The notes: a model not told the origin generated them from the sequence alone. DNA of 64,000 nt from Bradyrhizobium sp. B097 (GCF_038957035.1 NZ_CP152412.1:8676501-8740500), one strand, 5' to 3'. Positions 33,835 through 43,127 are shown, numbered from the stretch's first letter. Made by a program: numbers and translations.

Positions 33835-33851
33835 GGATTGCAGTACAATCC
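33835..33851. promoter_or_regulatory. Dyad in the LysR / FAD-oxidoreductase divergent promoter
   Basis: GGATTG-CAGTA-CAATCC, a perfect 6-bp dyad with 5-base spacing inside the 129-base gap between the divergent FAD-oxidoreductase operon and the LysR gene. Its position suits a LysR binding site controlling both directions, though the spacing differs from the usual T-N11-A box. Confidence 0.4.
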
Positions 33852-33910
33852 ACCAAATTATGTAATCAGCTTTCGCGAATCGAGAAAGGCAAGGGAGGAG
33901 AAAAGAGCGG

Positions 33911-34795
33911 ATGGACACGCTGGTCAACCTCGAAGCCTTCCTCGCCACCGCCGACGCCGGCGGCTTCTCCGCCGCGGCACGCAAGCTCAACGTCGCAACG
34001 TCGGTCGTTGCCAAGCGCGTCACCCAGCTCGAGGAACGGATCGGCACCGCGCTGTTCCACCGCTCGACCCGCCAATTACGGCTGACCGAGGCCGGGCAGC
34101 AATATGTCCACCGCGCCCGCGGCGTCGTTGCCGATGTCGGCGATCTCTTGTCGCGGATGGGCGAGAAGCAGCGCGATCTCACCGATCATCTGCGCGTCAA
34201 GGCGCCGACCTCGCTGACGGTGGCGCGGCTCGCCGATGCCTTCACGGTGTTCCAGAAGCAGAACCGAAGCGTGAAGCTCGAGATCGTGATGATCGACCGC
34301 CCGGTCGATCCGGTGACCGAAGGCTTTGACATCGCGATCGGCGCCTTCCCGCATTCCTTTGGCGGTGTCGTCGACGAGCCGCTGTGCCGGCTGCCGCGGC
34401 TGTTGTGCGCCTCGTCAGCGTATCTGAAGAAGCACGGCACGCCGAAGCATCCACGCGACCTGGTCGATCATCGCTGCCTCAGCTTCCTGCCGACCGGACC
34501 GGAATGGCCGTTCGAGGGACCGCGCGGCCGCATCAATGTCCAGGTGCGCCCGATTCTCTCGTCGAACGAGGGCCGCGTGCTGACGCAAAGCGCGATCGCC
34601 GGCAACGGCATCGCGCTGCTGTCGCACTATCTGGTCGCGGATGCGCTGCGCGACGGTGCGTTGCAGCCGATCCTCGCCGAGTTTCCGATCCCGGAACTAT
34701 GGGTGAAGGCCGCCGTTCCCGAGCGCCGCATCAATGCCGCCGCGGTGCAGGCACTGCTGAAGACATTGAAAAAGTCGCTGTCGCAATCGCTTTGA
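33911..34795 (+). CDS. LysR-family transcriptional regulator
   Basis: A 294-residue regulator with the N-terminal winged HTH (FLATADAGGFSAAARKLNVATSVVAKRVTQLEERIGTALFHRSTRQLRLTEAG covers about residues 9-62) and the periplasmic-binding-protein-like effector domain. An AGGGAGGAG site precedes the ATG. It is divergent from the FAD oxidoreductase-ABC importer operon and probably regulates it in answer to the transported compound. The effector domain is of the type found in aromatic and organic-acid regulators but not specific. Confidence 0.92.
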   Translation: MDTLVNLEAFLATADAGGFSAAARKLNVATSVVAKRVTQLEERIGTALFHRSTRQLRLTEAGQQYVHRARGVVADVGDLLSRMGEKQRDLTDHLRVKAPTSLTVARLADAFTVFQKQNRSVKLEIVMIDRPVDPVTEGFDIAIGAFPHSFGGVVDEPLCRLPRLLCASSAYLKKHGTPKHPRDLVDHRCLSFLPTGPEWPFEGPRGRINVQVRPILSSNEGRVLTQSAIAGNGIALLSHYLVADALRDGALQPILAEFPIPELWVKAAVPERRINAAAVQALLKTLKKSLSQSL

Positions 34796-34858
34796 CACGG
34801 CGGCAGTCTTGCCCCCTGCACGCCGACCTGAGACAAGGACGGATAAGGATCGCCCGCT

Positions 34859-35122
34859 TTGAAACTCCTGATGTCAGTGTCGCTTGGCCTGATCCTCGCC
34901 GCTGGGCCCGCGGCGGCGATCGAGACCTGCCGGTTCATCGAGGCCAAGCCGGAACGCGAGGCCTGCTACCATCGCCAGGAGCAGGAGCTGGCGGCCAAGC
35001 GCAAGCCCGAGCCGCCGATCACCCAGTCGAGCGAATCCAGGACATTCGATTCGCTGCAGCAGATGCGCCGCGACGACGAAGAGGTCTATCGCAGCATGCA
35101 CGGCATCTGCCGCGGTTGTTGA
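34859..35122 (+). CDS. Small secreted hypothetical protein
   Basis: An 87-residue protein starting at a TTG (34859; ATG four codons later is an alternative) with a signal peptide ending near PAAAI (about residue 20). The mature part has four cysteines (ETCRF, EACYH, GICRGC) in an otherwise charged, helical stretch. It resembles other small periplasmic proteins of rhizobia. No operon partner; 64 bases after the LysR stop. Function unknown. Confidence 0.55.
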   Translation: MKLLMSVSLGLILAAGPAAAIETCRFIEAKPEREACYHRQEQELAAKRKPEPPITQSSESRTFDSLQQMRRDDEEVYRSMHGICRGC

Positions 35123-35142
35123 GCAGCACGGCGAAGCGAGGC

Positions 35143-35943
35143 CTATGCTCCGCCGCCACCCCAGCGGCCCGCGCGCTTCTCGGCAAAGGATGCGAGCCCT
35201 TCGGCCGCCTCGGCAGTCTGCCGCTTCGCCGAGTGCAGATGGACGAGGCGCTTGTAGGCCTCATCGTCGACGGCCATGCCGCCGAACGAGCTCTCCATCG
35301 CCAGCTTCTTGGTCTCGGCCATCGCATCCGGCGCATTGCCGAGTAACTGCTCCACGACCTTGGCGCCGGCGCTTTCGAGATCGGCCAGCGGCACCACCTC
35401 GTGCACGAGGCCGATGCGGCGGGCGTCCTCGGCACCGAAACGCTCGCCGGTCAGCGCGTAGCGGCGCACCTGGCGGACGCCGATCGCATCGCAAAGCTGC
35501 GGGATGATGATCGCGGCGGTCAGGCCCCAGCGCACCTCGGTGATCGAGAACAGCGCGTTATCGGCCGCGATCACGATATCGCAGGCCGAGATCACGCCGG
35601 TGCCGCCGCCGAAACAGCCGCCCTGCACCAGCGCCACCGTCGGGACCGGCAGTGTGTTGAAACGCTGCACCGCCTCGAAGGTGGCGCGCGACGCCGCCTC
35701 GTTCTCCTCCAAAGATTTCGGCCGCACGCCGTTGATCCATTTCAGGTCGGCGCCGGCCTGAAAATGCTTGCCGTTGCCGTTCAACACGACGACGCGCACC
35801 GGCTTGGTCGAGAGATCGTCGATCGCGGCCAGCACGCCCGCAATCAGCGCGCCGTCATAGGCGTTGTTGACCTCGGGGCGATTCAGCGTGACGGTCGCGA
35901 CCCCGCGCGCATCGAGGCTCCACAGGACTGGGCTGGCCGACAT
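35143..35943 (-). CDS. Enoyl-CoA hydratase/isomerase family protein
   Basis: A 266-residue crotonase-fold enzyme. The start at 35943 has a GAGGGAG site. The oxyanion-hole segments are HFQAGADLKWI (about 61-71) and VQGGCFGGGTG, and the catalytic acidic residue of classic hydratases lies in the ITEVRWGL region. Closest in character to methylglutaconyl-CoA or short-chain enoyl-CoA hydratases, but family subdivisions cannot be called by eye. It is divergent from the ketopantoate-reductase-like gene, with about 170 bases between. It could serve beta-oxidation of branched or aromatic acids. Confidence 0.88.
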   Translation of the reverse strand: MSASPVLWSLDARGVATVTLNRPEVNNAYDGALIAGVLAAIDDLSTKPVRVVVLNGNGKHFQAGADLKWINGVRPKSLEENEAASRATFEAVQRFNTLPVPTVALVQGGCFGGGTGVISACDIVIAADNALFSITEVRWGLTAAIIIPQLCDAIGVRQVRRYALTGERFGAEDARRIGLVHEVVPLADLESAGAKVVEQLLGNAPDAMAETKKLAMESSFGGMAVDDEAYKRLVHLHSAKRQTAEAAEGLASFAEKRAGRWGGGGA

Positions 35944-36111
35944 GACGTTCTCCCTCGTTCGGCATTGCTCTTGTCCGGCCACTATGGCGAGAGGAGCTGG
36001 CTTGATCCATCACTTTCGAGCAGGCGCGGCCGCGCCGCATGCATGGCGGGTTGCGCAATGCCCTGCGCTTGTGGAAACTGACGCGGCACGTTGCAAGGAC
36101 TTGTTCCACCC

Positions 36112-37086
36112 ATGCGTATTTGCATTTTCGGCGCGGGCGCCGTCGGCAGCCATTTTGCCGTCCGGCTGGCACGCGCCGGCCACGATGTGTCCTGCGTGAT
36201 GCGCGGGCCGCATCTCGACGCGGTCAAATCCGGAGGCTTGACGCTGAAGGTCGGCGACAGCAGCGTCACCGCGCAGGTGAAGGCGTCGGCCGATCCGACC
36301 GATCTGGGGCCGCAGCACGTCGTCATCAGCACGCTGAAGGCCACCGGCGTCGGCGCGCTCGCAACCGGGCTCTTGCCGCTGCTTGAACGCGACACCGCAA
36401 TCGTGTTCGCGCAAAACGGCATTCCCTGGTGGTACGATCTCGGCCTGCCGCCGCGGCATCCCGCGATTCCCGATCTTGGCTTCCTCGATCCCGGCGGACG
36501 GCTGCGCGACGCCATCCCGAAAGAACGGATCATCGGCGGCGTGATCTTCTCCTCCAATGAAGTGATCGCGCCCGGGGTAGTGGCGAACCTGTCGCCGGAC
36601 CGCAACCGCCTCTTGATCGGCGAATGCGACGATCGCCGCAGCGAGCGCATCGCCACTCTGCGTGCGGCGCTCAATGACGCCGCGATCGAATCGCCCGAGG
36701 TCACGGAGATCCGCGAGACGATCTGGTCGAAGCTATTGACCAACATGTCGATGTCGGTGCTCTGCCTGTTGACGGGCCTGACCGCGCGCGGCGTCCGCGA
36801 CGATCCCGACATGCAGGACGTGATCCCGCGCCTGCTCGACGAGGCCAATGCGGTGGCGACGCACTACATTGCCGCGGTCAAGCGCGTCACTCGCAGCGGC
36901 CCGGCGCCCGACCACAAGCCGTCGATCCTGCAGGACTACGAGCTCGGCCGCGCCATGGAGATCGACGTGCTGGTGCGCGCACCGGCGGCGTTTGCGCGCG
37001 CGGCCGGCCTTCCGACCCCGATGCTCGACCTGATAGCCGCGCTCGCGATCCAGAAGGCACGTGACAAGGGGCTCTATCAGAGCTGA
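36112..37086 (+). CDS. Ketopantoate reductase (PanE/ApbA) family protein
   Basis: A 324-residue NADPH-dependent reductase-fold protein. Start at 36112, where GAGAVG (residues 7-12) falls at the normal distance from the N-terminus. QNGIPWW holds the conserved N-G of the active site, and the catalytic Lys is in ETIWSKLLTNM, with the C-terminal helical domain ending GLPTPMLDLIAALAIQKARDKG. A second homologue lies at 53996-55003. With two copies, and this one beside an SDR and an enoyl-CoA hydratase, a role other than pantothenate synthesis is likely. 40 bases separate it from the SDR downstream. Confidence 0.85.
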   Translation: MRICIFGAGAVGSHFAVRLARAGHDVSCVMRGPHLDAVKSGGLTLKVGDSSVTAQVKASADPTDLGPQHVVISTLKATGVGALATGLLPLLERDTAIVFAQNGIPWWYDLGLPPRHPAIPDLGFLDPGGRLRDAIPKERIIGGVIFSSNEVIAPGVVANLSPDRNRLLIGECDDRRSERIATLRAALNDAAIESPEVTEIRETIWSKLLTNMSMSVLCLLTGLTARGVRDDPDMQDVIPRLLDEANAVATHYIAAVKRVTRSGPAPDHKPSILQDYELGRAMEIDVLVRAPAAFARAAGLPTPMLDLIAALAIQKARDKGLYQS

Positions 37087-37126
37087 CAATCCGCCCCACG
37101 ACGCTAACAAGCAGGGATATCGAACC

Positions 37127-37909
37127 ATGCAAGTCAAGGACAAGGTCTGCATCGTCACCGGCGGCGCGAGCGGGATCGGCGAGGCGGTGGCGCGGGCCTA
37201 TGCCGACGCCGGCGCCCGCGGCGTCGTGGTCGCCGATCTCAAGACCTCGCGCGACCGGCTCGCGAGCGTCGCCGGCGACATCGACGGGCTTGCGGTCACC
37301 GCCGATGTCGGGCTCGAGGAGGACGTCAAGGCGTTGATCGCCGCGGCCGAGGACAAATATGGCCCGGTCGACGTGTTCTTCTCCAATGCCGGGCTGTCGC
37401 GCAAGGGACAGGAATCCGCGTCCGATGCCGACTGGGATGTGAGCTGGCGCGTGCATGTGATGAGTCACGTATTCGCGGCGCGCGCGCTGGTGCCCGGCAT
37501 GCTCGCGCGCGGCTCCGGCTATCTGCTCAATACGGCGTCCGCGGCGGGGCTATTGGCCTCGCTGAACTCGATGCCTTATGGCGTGACCAAGAACGCCGCG
37601 GTTGCGCTCGCCGAACATCTCGCCATCCAGTATGGCGATCGCGGCATCCGCGTCTCCGTGCTCTGCCCGCAATCGGTGCAGACGGGGATGACCACGCCGG
37701 GCCCGAGCGCGGCGCGCGTCGACGGCGTGCTGCAGCCCGGCGAAGTGGCACGGATGGTGATCGAGGCGATGGCCGAGGAACGCTTCCTGATACTCTCGCA
37801 TCCCCAGGTGCAGGAATACATGCAGCGCAAGGCCACCAATCGCGAGCGCTGGCTGGCCGGCATGCGCCGCCTGCGCGACCGGATCTATGGCGGCGCGGCG
37901 TCGCAGTGA
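37127..37909 (+). CDS. Short-chain dehydrogenase/reductase (classical SDR)
   Basis: A 260-residue NAD(P)-dependent oxidoreductase. Cofactor motif TGGASGIG is at residues 11-18, NAG at about 87-89, the catalytic Tyr151 and Lys155 in YGVTK, and Ser in TASAAG before it. An acidic residue after the second strand (VVADLK) points to NAD(H). The start at 37127 follows the ketopantoate-reductase-like gene by 40 bases, probably as an operon. Substrate unknown. Confidence 0.88.
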   Translation: MQVKDKVCIVTGGASGIGEAVARAYADAGARGVVVADLKTSRDRLASVAGDIDGLAVTADVGLEEDVKALIAAAEDKYGPVDVFFSNAGLSRKGQESASDADWDVSWRVHVMSHVFAARALVPGMLARGSGYLLNTASAAGLLASLNSMPYGVTKNAAVALAEHLAIQYGDRGIRVSVLCPQSVQTGMTTPGPSAARVDGVLQPGEVARMVIEAMAEERFLILSHPQVQEYMQRKATNRERWLAGMRRLRDRIYGGAASQ

Positions 37910-37916
37910 AATTGCG

Positions 37917-37999
37917 GTCATTGCGAGGAGCGATAGCGACGAAGCAATCGATGTCTCGGCATGCGGCGCCATGGATTGCTTCGCTTCGCTCGCAATGAC
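37917..37999. repeat. Dispersed palindromic repeat, GTCATTGCGAGGAGCGA family
   Basis: GTCATTGCGAGGAGCGATAG...GAAGCAATC pairs with GGATTGCTTCGCTTCGCTCG...CAATGAC. It lies exactly between the convergent SDR and racemase-like genes, starting 8 bases after the SDR stop. This element type is very common in proteobacterial genomes. Confidence 0.75.
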
Positions 38000-38004
38000 G
38001 GGAC

Positions 38005-38739
38005 TTACTCCTTTGAGGCTGGCGCGAATCCCTCGAGCAACCCCGTGTACTTTTTCGCCGCAGGCGAAGCGTAGGCGCCGCGGCGTGAGGTCGTGAGCTT
38101 GAGGCCGGCGAGCGCTTCCGCCTGCTTCACCGCGGCGGCCACGCCGTCCACGACAGGCACGCCGAATTGCGCCGATAGCTCATGGGCGAGATCGGCCATG
38201 CCGGCGCAGCCGAGCACGATGGCGTCGGCGCCCTTCTCCAGCGCGCGGGCGATCTCCGCCTCCAGCTTCTCCCTCGCACCTGAACCCGGTTTCTCCAGAT
38301 CGAGCACAGCGACGTCGCAGGCGGTGACCGTGGCGCGGTCGGCAAAGCCGTAGCGGCGGACCAGTTCCTCGAGCGGCACGATCGAACGCGGCAGCGTGGT
38401 GACGATGCCGATGCGCTTGGCGATCTGCCCGGCCGTGACCAGCGCCGCCTCGCAGATGCCGACCACCGGATAGCGCGCCACCGACCGCGCGGCATCGAGC
38501 CCGGTGTCGTCGAAGCAGGCGATGATGCCGGCATCGGCGTCGGGCGTCTTCAGCAATGCGTCGATCAGCCCGGGAACGGCGAACGCTTCGTCGTAGAAGC
38601 CCTCGATCGAGGCGGGTCCCATCGACGATGTGACGGCCACGATCTCGGTGCCATCAGCGGCGGCCGCCCGGGCCGCAGTGGCGATGGTCGCCGTCATCGA
38701 CGCGGTGGTATTGGGATTGACGATCAGGATTCTGGTCAT
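38005..38739 (-). CDS. Aspartate/glutamate/hydantoin racemase family protein
   Basis: A 244-residue cofactor-independent racemase-fold protein. The opening ILIVNPNTTASMT is typical of hydantoin racemase and related enzymes such as maleate isomerase and arylmalonate decarboxylase. The two cysteines expected for proton transfer are present: Cys75 in IIACFDDTG and Cys178 in VLGCAGM. Substrate could be a 5-substituted hydantoin or an amino acid; no hydantoinase is nearby. Flanked by repeats on both sides, so it is its own unit. Confidence 0.85.
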   Translation of the reverse strand: MTRILIVNPNTTASMTATIATAARAAAADGTEIVAVTSSMGPASIEGFYDEAFAVPGLIDALLKTPDADAGIIACFDDTGLDAARSVARYPVVGICEAALVTAGQIAKRIGIVTTLPRSIVPLEELVRRYGFADRATVTACDVAVLDLEKPGSGAREKLEAEIARALEKGADAIVLGCAGMADLAHELSAQFGVPVVDGVAAAVKQAEALAGLKLTTSRRGAYASPAAKKYTGLLEGFAPASKE

Positions 38740-38751
38740 GGGTCGAGATTA

Positions 38752-38839
38752 GTAGCCCGGATGCAGCGGAGCGCAATCCGGGACGGTGTCACAGGCGGAA
38801 AGGCCGGCCCCGGATTTCGCTTCGCTTCATCCGGGCTAC
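38752..38839. repeat. Dispersed palindromic repeat, GTAGCCCGGAT family (copy 2)
   Basis: GTAGCCCGGATGCAGCGGAG and the matching end TTCATCCGGGCTAC, about 80 percent alike to 5221-5306 by eye. It lies between the alpha/beta hydrolase gene and the start of the racemase-like gene. Confidence 0.75.
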
Positions 38840-38859
38840 AAGGCAAAGACTTCGCCTGC

Positions 38860-39600
38860 TTACGAATGCTTCACGACCCAGGCCGCGAAGCCATCGAGCA
38901 CCTCGGCCATCACCTCGCTGTCGTTGCGGCCGGAGCGTTTCAGGACATGGAAGGAGTGATCCGCCTCCTGCACCAACTGCAACGTCGCACGCGCGCCGAG
39001 CCCCTTTACCACCGGTTCGAGCAGATCGAGCTCCGCCAGCGCGTCGCGCGTGCCCTGCAGGAACAGCAAGGGGATCTTGACCTCGGCGAGATGCTTGGCG
39101 CGCTCGCTCGACGGCTGGCCGGCGGGGTGCAGGGGAAAGCCGAGGAACACCAGCCCGCGCACGCCGGCGAGTGGCGCTTTGGCCTGCGCCTGCGAGGTCA
39201 TGCGGCCGCCGAACGACTTGCCGCCGGCGAACAGCGGCAGTTCGCCGCAACGGCGCGCGGCCTCCGCCACCGCGGCGCGCACCGTCGCCTGCGCGACGGC
39301 GGGCGGATCGGGCCGCTTGCTGCCCTTCTCCATGTAGGGAAATTGATAGCGCAAGGTCGCGATGCCGCGCTCGGCGAGGCCGACCGCAATCGTCTCCATC
39401 GAGGCATGGGTCATGCCGGCGCCGGCGCCATGCGCGAACACATAGGCGCTACGGGCCTGCGCCGGGCGCAGCAGCAGTGCGGACACCGCGTGATCGTCCG
39501 AGACCGTGATGGTGAGCGGCTGTGCACTTGGCGCGTTCAAGATGACATCTCGAAGAATTGTTGCTCCGTCATTTCTAGCCGCCGCGGTCCATGCGCGCAA
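38860..39600 (-). CDS. Alpha/beta hydrolase, KANL3/Tex30-like
   Basis: A hydrolase-fold protein of up to 246 residues. The oxyanion region is YVFAHGAGAGMTHASM (the HGAGA motif of this subgroup), the nucleophile Ser is in the GGKSFGGRM elbow, the acidic residue is in FLQGTRDALAEL, and the His in EADHSFHV, so the triad is complete. The true start is unclear: the first 20-odd residues are weak and a TTG at about base 39537 (LNAPSAQ) fits homologues better. Substrate unknown; related proteins include dienelactone-hydrolase-like esterases. Confidence 0.8.
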   Translation of the reverse strand: MRAWTAAARNDGATILRDVILNAPSAQPLTITVSDDHAVSALLLRPAQARSAYVFAHGAGAGMTHASMETIAVGLAERGIATLRYQFPYMEKGSKRPDPPAVAQATVRAAVAEAARRCGELPLFAGGKSFGGRMTSQAQAKAPLAGVRGLVFLGFPLHPAGQPSSERAKHLAEVKIPLLFLQGTRDALAELDLLEPVVKGLGARATLQLVQEADHSFHVLKRSGRNDSEVMAEVLDGFAAWVVKHS

Positions 39601-39800
39601 ATGACGCCGGGGAGAACACGCCGCAAGTGAACTGGCTCACAGCCAATCGAGATTTCCTTTGCAACATTTCCGTTGGTAGACCCAGCGCCGCCACTGTAGG
39701 ATGGCGCACAGCACATCACACGCTTAACGCGAACCTGTTTCGGCGATTTTTAATATCTCATCAATATGACGCGCGGGTACCGCGAATTGGGGAATGGGGC

Positions 39801-41636
39801 ATGCCTCGCAAGACGATCTTCTTCATCGGGCTGCTGATTGTCGCCGGCGTCCTCTACCTCAAGGACGATATCGAGACCGTGGCGAGCGGCTTCCGTGTCA
39901 AGGTCGTCGACTACCAGCCGCCGGCAAAGACGGTGTGGCTGGATCAGAATGTCAGCGCCGAGCGGCTGCGCTGGTTCTACCACGCCGACCAGGGCACGCG
40001 GACTTTCGGCATTCCCCTTGAGTGGTTCATGGCGCTGGAGCAGCCGACGGTCTGGCCGGTGCTCACCGCGGCACCGCGGCTCAGCGAGACCAATTATCTC
40101 GGCCGCTTCGGCTTTATTCCCGACACCGTGATTCCAGGTAGCCCCGATGCGCTGCCGATCGGATTTGCGCCGAGCGGCCCGATGGCTGACGCCAACGGCG
40201 CGCCCTGGCGCAACCCGCATAGCAAGGCCGACATGAACGGGGTCGGGCTGACTTGCTCCGCCTGCCACACCGGAAGCTTCAGCTATCGCGGCACCGAGAT
40301 CGTGATCGACGGCGGGCCGGCCAACACCAATTTGTTCGAGTTCCAGAAGAGCGTCGGCGTTTCGCTGCTGTTGACCCGGTTCTGGCCGGGCCGCTTCTCG
40401 CGCTTCGCCGAGGAGATCCTCGGCAAGGATGCCAGCCTCGACGAGCGCATGGCCCTGCGCGGCCAGCTCGATCTCGTGCTGAAGCAATACGCCAACATCA
40501 ATTCGCTGGAGACCAAGGTCGCCGCCAACAGCGTCGAGGAAGGCTATGCGCGGCTCGACGCGCTCAACCGGATCGGCAACCAGGTGTTCTCGATCGATCT
40601 GAACAACCCGAACAACTACGCCGCGCATTCGGCGCCGGTGCATTTCCCGCGGATCTGGAACGCGCCGTGGTTCAGCTGGGTGCAGTATGACGGCTCGATC
40701 ATGCAGCCGATGGTGCGCAATGCCGGCGAGGCGCTCGGCGTCAGCGCCGAGCTCAATCTGCTCGATGAATCCAGGGGCCTGTTCAAGTCGAGCGCGCGGA
40801 TCGACGTGCTGCACGAGATGGAGCGGATGATCGCCGGCGAGCCACCCAGCGAGGACAAGGGCTTTGGCGGCCTGGCGTCGCCGAAATGGCCGGAGAGCAT
40901 CCTGGGGCAGATCAACATGGATCTCGCGAAGAAGGGCGGCGAACTCTACAAGACGCATTGCCAAGGCTGCCACGGCCCGGCGATCGACAGCAAGGCGCTG
41001 CCCGCCAGCGAAGCCTTTGCGCTGTTCAAGGACAAGAAGCGCTGGATCAAGAACGACGCCGGCCAGCCGCTGCTCGACGTCGAGATGATTCCGATCAGCC
41101 ATATCGGTACCGACAGCGCGCAGGCCGAAGGCCTTGCGAGCCGCACCGTCGAGACGCCGGCCAATCTGAAGATCAAGGACGGCGGTTTCGGACCGGCGCT
41201 CGGCGAATTGGTCGAGAAGACCGTCGACTACTGGTACGACCAGAACAAGACCCCGCCGGAGGACCGCAAGCGCATCAACGGCTACCGGCCGAACGAGATT
41301 CAGGCGCCGCTCGCCTACAAGGTCCGGCCGCTCAACGGCATCTGGGCGACCCCGCCCTACCTGCACAACGGATCGGTGCCGTCCATCTACGCGCTGCTGT
41401 CGCCGGTGAAGGATCGTCCCCCGACCTTCTATCTTGGCAACCGGGAGTATGACCCCAAGGATCTCGGCCATGTCTGGAAGGACAACATCAAGAACGCCTT
41501 CGTGCTCGACACCAGCAAGCGCGGCAACAGCAATTCCGGGCACGAATTCTCGAACGAGAAGCGCCTCGGCGTGATCGGGCCGGAGCTGAAGGAAGACGAG
41601 CGCCGCGCCTTGATCGAGTTCATCAAGACGCTTTGA
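39801..41636 (+). CDS. Di-haem cytochrome c of the RoxA/RoxB rubber oxygenase superfamily
   Basis: A 611-residue exported protein with an N-terminal hydrophobic anchor or signal (about 5-20). The start at 39801 is preferred over the open frame back to 39591 because it directly precedes that segment. Two c-type haem sites are present: CSACH at 152-156 and CQGCH at 387-391. Overall order (GLTCSACHTG, then RPLNGIWATPPYLHNGSVP near the C-terminus) matches RoxA-like proteins, in which the N-terminal haem binds O2 and the C-terminal one is for electron transfer, and distantly MauG/CcpA peroxidases. RoxA itself cleaves polyisoprene; activity here is unknown and could be on another olefin or as a peroxidase. 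Faces a convergent flavoprotein gene. Confidence 0.85.
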   Translation: MPRKTIFFIGLLIVAGVLYLKDDIETVASGFRVKVVDYQPPAKTVWLDQNVSAERLRWFYHADQGTRTFGIPLEWFMALEQPTVWPVLTAAPRLSETNYLGRFGFIPDTVIPGSPDALPIGFAPSGPMADANGAPWRNPHSKADMNGVGLTCSACHTGSFSYRGTEIVIDGGPANTNLFEFQKSVGVSLLLTRFWPGRFSRFAEEILGKDASLDERMALRGQLDLVLKQYANINSLETKVAANSVEEGYARLDALNRIGNQVFSIDLNNPNNYAAHSAPVHFPRIWNAPWFSWVQYDGSIMQPMVRNAGEALGVSAELNLLDESRGLFKSSARIDVLHEMERMIAGEPPSEDKGFGGLASPKWPESILGQINMDLAKKGGELYKTHCQGCHGPAIDSKALPASEAFALFKDKKRWIKNDAGQPLLDVEMIPISHIGTDSAQAEGLASRTVETPANLKIKDGGFGPALGELVEKTVDYWYDQNKTPPEDRKRINGYRPNEIQAPLAYKVRPLNGIWATPPYLHNGSVPSIYALLSPVKDRPPTFYLGNREYDPKDLGHVWKDNIKNAFVLDTSKRGNSNSGHEFSNEKRLGVIGPELKEDERRALIEFIKTL

Positions 41637-41651
41637 GCTTCGGCCTGCTCC

Positions 41652-43118
41652 TCATGCCGTCGGGACGCTGAGCGGCACGCTTTGGGCGTGGTGAAACAAA
41701 TCATCGGGATCATATTGCTGCTTCACCGCGACCAGGCGGGCGAGGTTGTCGCCCCAATAGGCTGACGCATAGTCGTCGAGGTCGAGGTCGCAATAATTGA
41801 CATAGGACGCGCCCGGCATGAAAGGGCGCATCGCCGCATAGACCCTTGCGACGTCAGCGAGATGCGCCGCTGTGTCGGCAGATCGGCTCCAGCTCGAGAA
41901 ATACTGGATACAGTACTGCGTGCCGGCGCGGCGCGGGAATGCAGTGGCGTCGGCGGCAACATCGGCGATCCGACCGCCATAGGAATCGCACAGCAGCACG
42001 ATGCCGCCCGGCACGATCGGCGCGACCGCCGCCATCATGGCTTCGATGCCGTCGGAGGCGAGCGGCGTCAGCACATAGTCCGACTTCGCCTTCATCAGCA
42101 CCGACTCATAGGCGAGCGGTCCGGCGAAGTGCTTGACCGCATCAAGGAAGGCGAGCGATTGCACCGACAGCGCCGATGACGGCGGCCGCACCGCCGTCAA
42201 TCGCCGGAGTTCGCTGCGCAGCTCGCTCTCGCTGCCGACCGATTGGCCAATGCAGCGCATCGTGATCAGGCCGTGGCCGGCCGGGCCGACCTTCATGATC
42301 GAGGTGATGTTCGACGGCGCATGCGGCGCCCAGTCCTGCCAGGCGGCGAACAACTGCGCGGCATGGGCCTGCGACAGTTTCCAGGAGACACCGAACACCC
42401 GCGTCGTCTTCAAGGGAAACACCTCGATCCTGAACTCGGTCGCGATGCCGAAGCTGCCACCGCCGCCGCCGCGGCAGGCCCACCAGAGGTCCGGCTCCGA
42501 TGTCGCATTGGCCTGCAGCACACGCGCCTGGGTGTCGACGACATTCGCCTGCAGCAGGCCGTCGCAGGTCAGTCCATGCGAGCGCGCGAGCAGGCCGTGG
42601 CCGCCGCCGGTGAGATGGCCGGAGATGCCGACGGTTGGGCAACTCCCTGCCTGCAGTGCGAGGCCCTGGGCGGCCAACGCGGAATAGAGCGCGTACAGCG
42701 ATACGCCGGAACCTGCCGTGACGAGGTTCGAGGCCTTGTCGACCACAATCTGCTTCAATCCGCGCACGTCGATCGCAACCCCGGACGATTGCGACAGGCC
42801 TTCGTAGGAATGCCCGCCGCAGCGAACGGCGAAGCTCAATCCGTTGCTGCGCACCCAGTCGACCATCACGGCAACCGCGTGCTCGGTCTTGCAGACCGCA
42901 CGCAGCGCCGGCGCCAATTGCTTGCGCTTGCTCGCGGCAGGCAGGTAATCCGCATAGTGCGCGTCCTGCGGCCGCAGGAATTGAACGTCGGTCGCCGGCA
43001 GGTTCGGCAATGGCGGCAGCGGTGCCACGGCCTCCGCCGGCGGCGCGGCGATCTCGGCGTCGGCGGCAACCGGCGCATCGGAGGGCACGAACTCGCCGAC
43101 GCGAAGCGGATGTTCCAT
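41652..43118 (-). CDS. BBE-type FAD-linked oxidase (PCMH/VAO family), likely bicovalent flavin
   Basis: A 488-residue oxidase of the vanillyl-alcohol oxidase/berberine-bridge group. After a 45-residue Ala/Pro-rich N-terminus with no clear signal, the FAD domain contains RCGGHSYEG with His103 and GSCPTVGISGHLTGGGHG with Cys160: the two residues that hold FAD covalently in bicovalent members such as glucooligosaccharide oxidase. The BBE domain ends with YASAYWGDNLARLVAVKQQYDPDDLF. These enzymes oxidise sugars, alcohols or polyketides with O2. Transcribed 9 bases after the permuted amino-acid oxidase gene, and both ORFs have nearly the same leader (GAGG...TTCGCC before ATG). Confidence 0.88.
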   Translation of the reverse strand: MEHPLRVGEFVPSDAPVAADAEIAAPPAEAVAPLPPLPNLPATDVQFLRPQDAHYADYLPAASKRKQLAPALRAVCKTEHAVAVMVDWVRSNGLSFAVRCGGHSYEGLSQSSGVAIDVRGLKQIVVDKASNLVTAGSGVSLYALYSALAAQGLALQAGSCPTVGISGHLTGGGHGLLARSHGLTCDGLLQANVVDTQARVLQANATSEPDLWWACRGGGGGSFGIATEFRIEVFPLKTTRVFGVSWKLSQAHAAQLFAAWQDWAPHAPSNITSIMKVGPAGHGLITMRCIGQSVGSESELRSELRRLTAVRPPSSALSVQSLAFLDAVKHFAGPLAYESVLMKAKSDYVLTPLASDGIEAMMAAVAPIVPGGIVLLCDSYGGRIADVAADATAFPRRAGTQYCIQYFSSWSRSADTAAHLADVARVYAAMRPFMPGASYVNYCDLDLDDYASAYWGDNLARLVAVKQQYDPDDLFHHAQSVPLSVPTA

Positions 43119-43127
43119 GGCGAACCC

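Noticed and set aside
33835..33851. Treating the LysR-region dyad as a standard T-N11-A box
   Set aside because: The spacing between the symmetric T and A does not match; it is reported only as a dyad.
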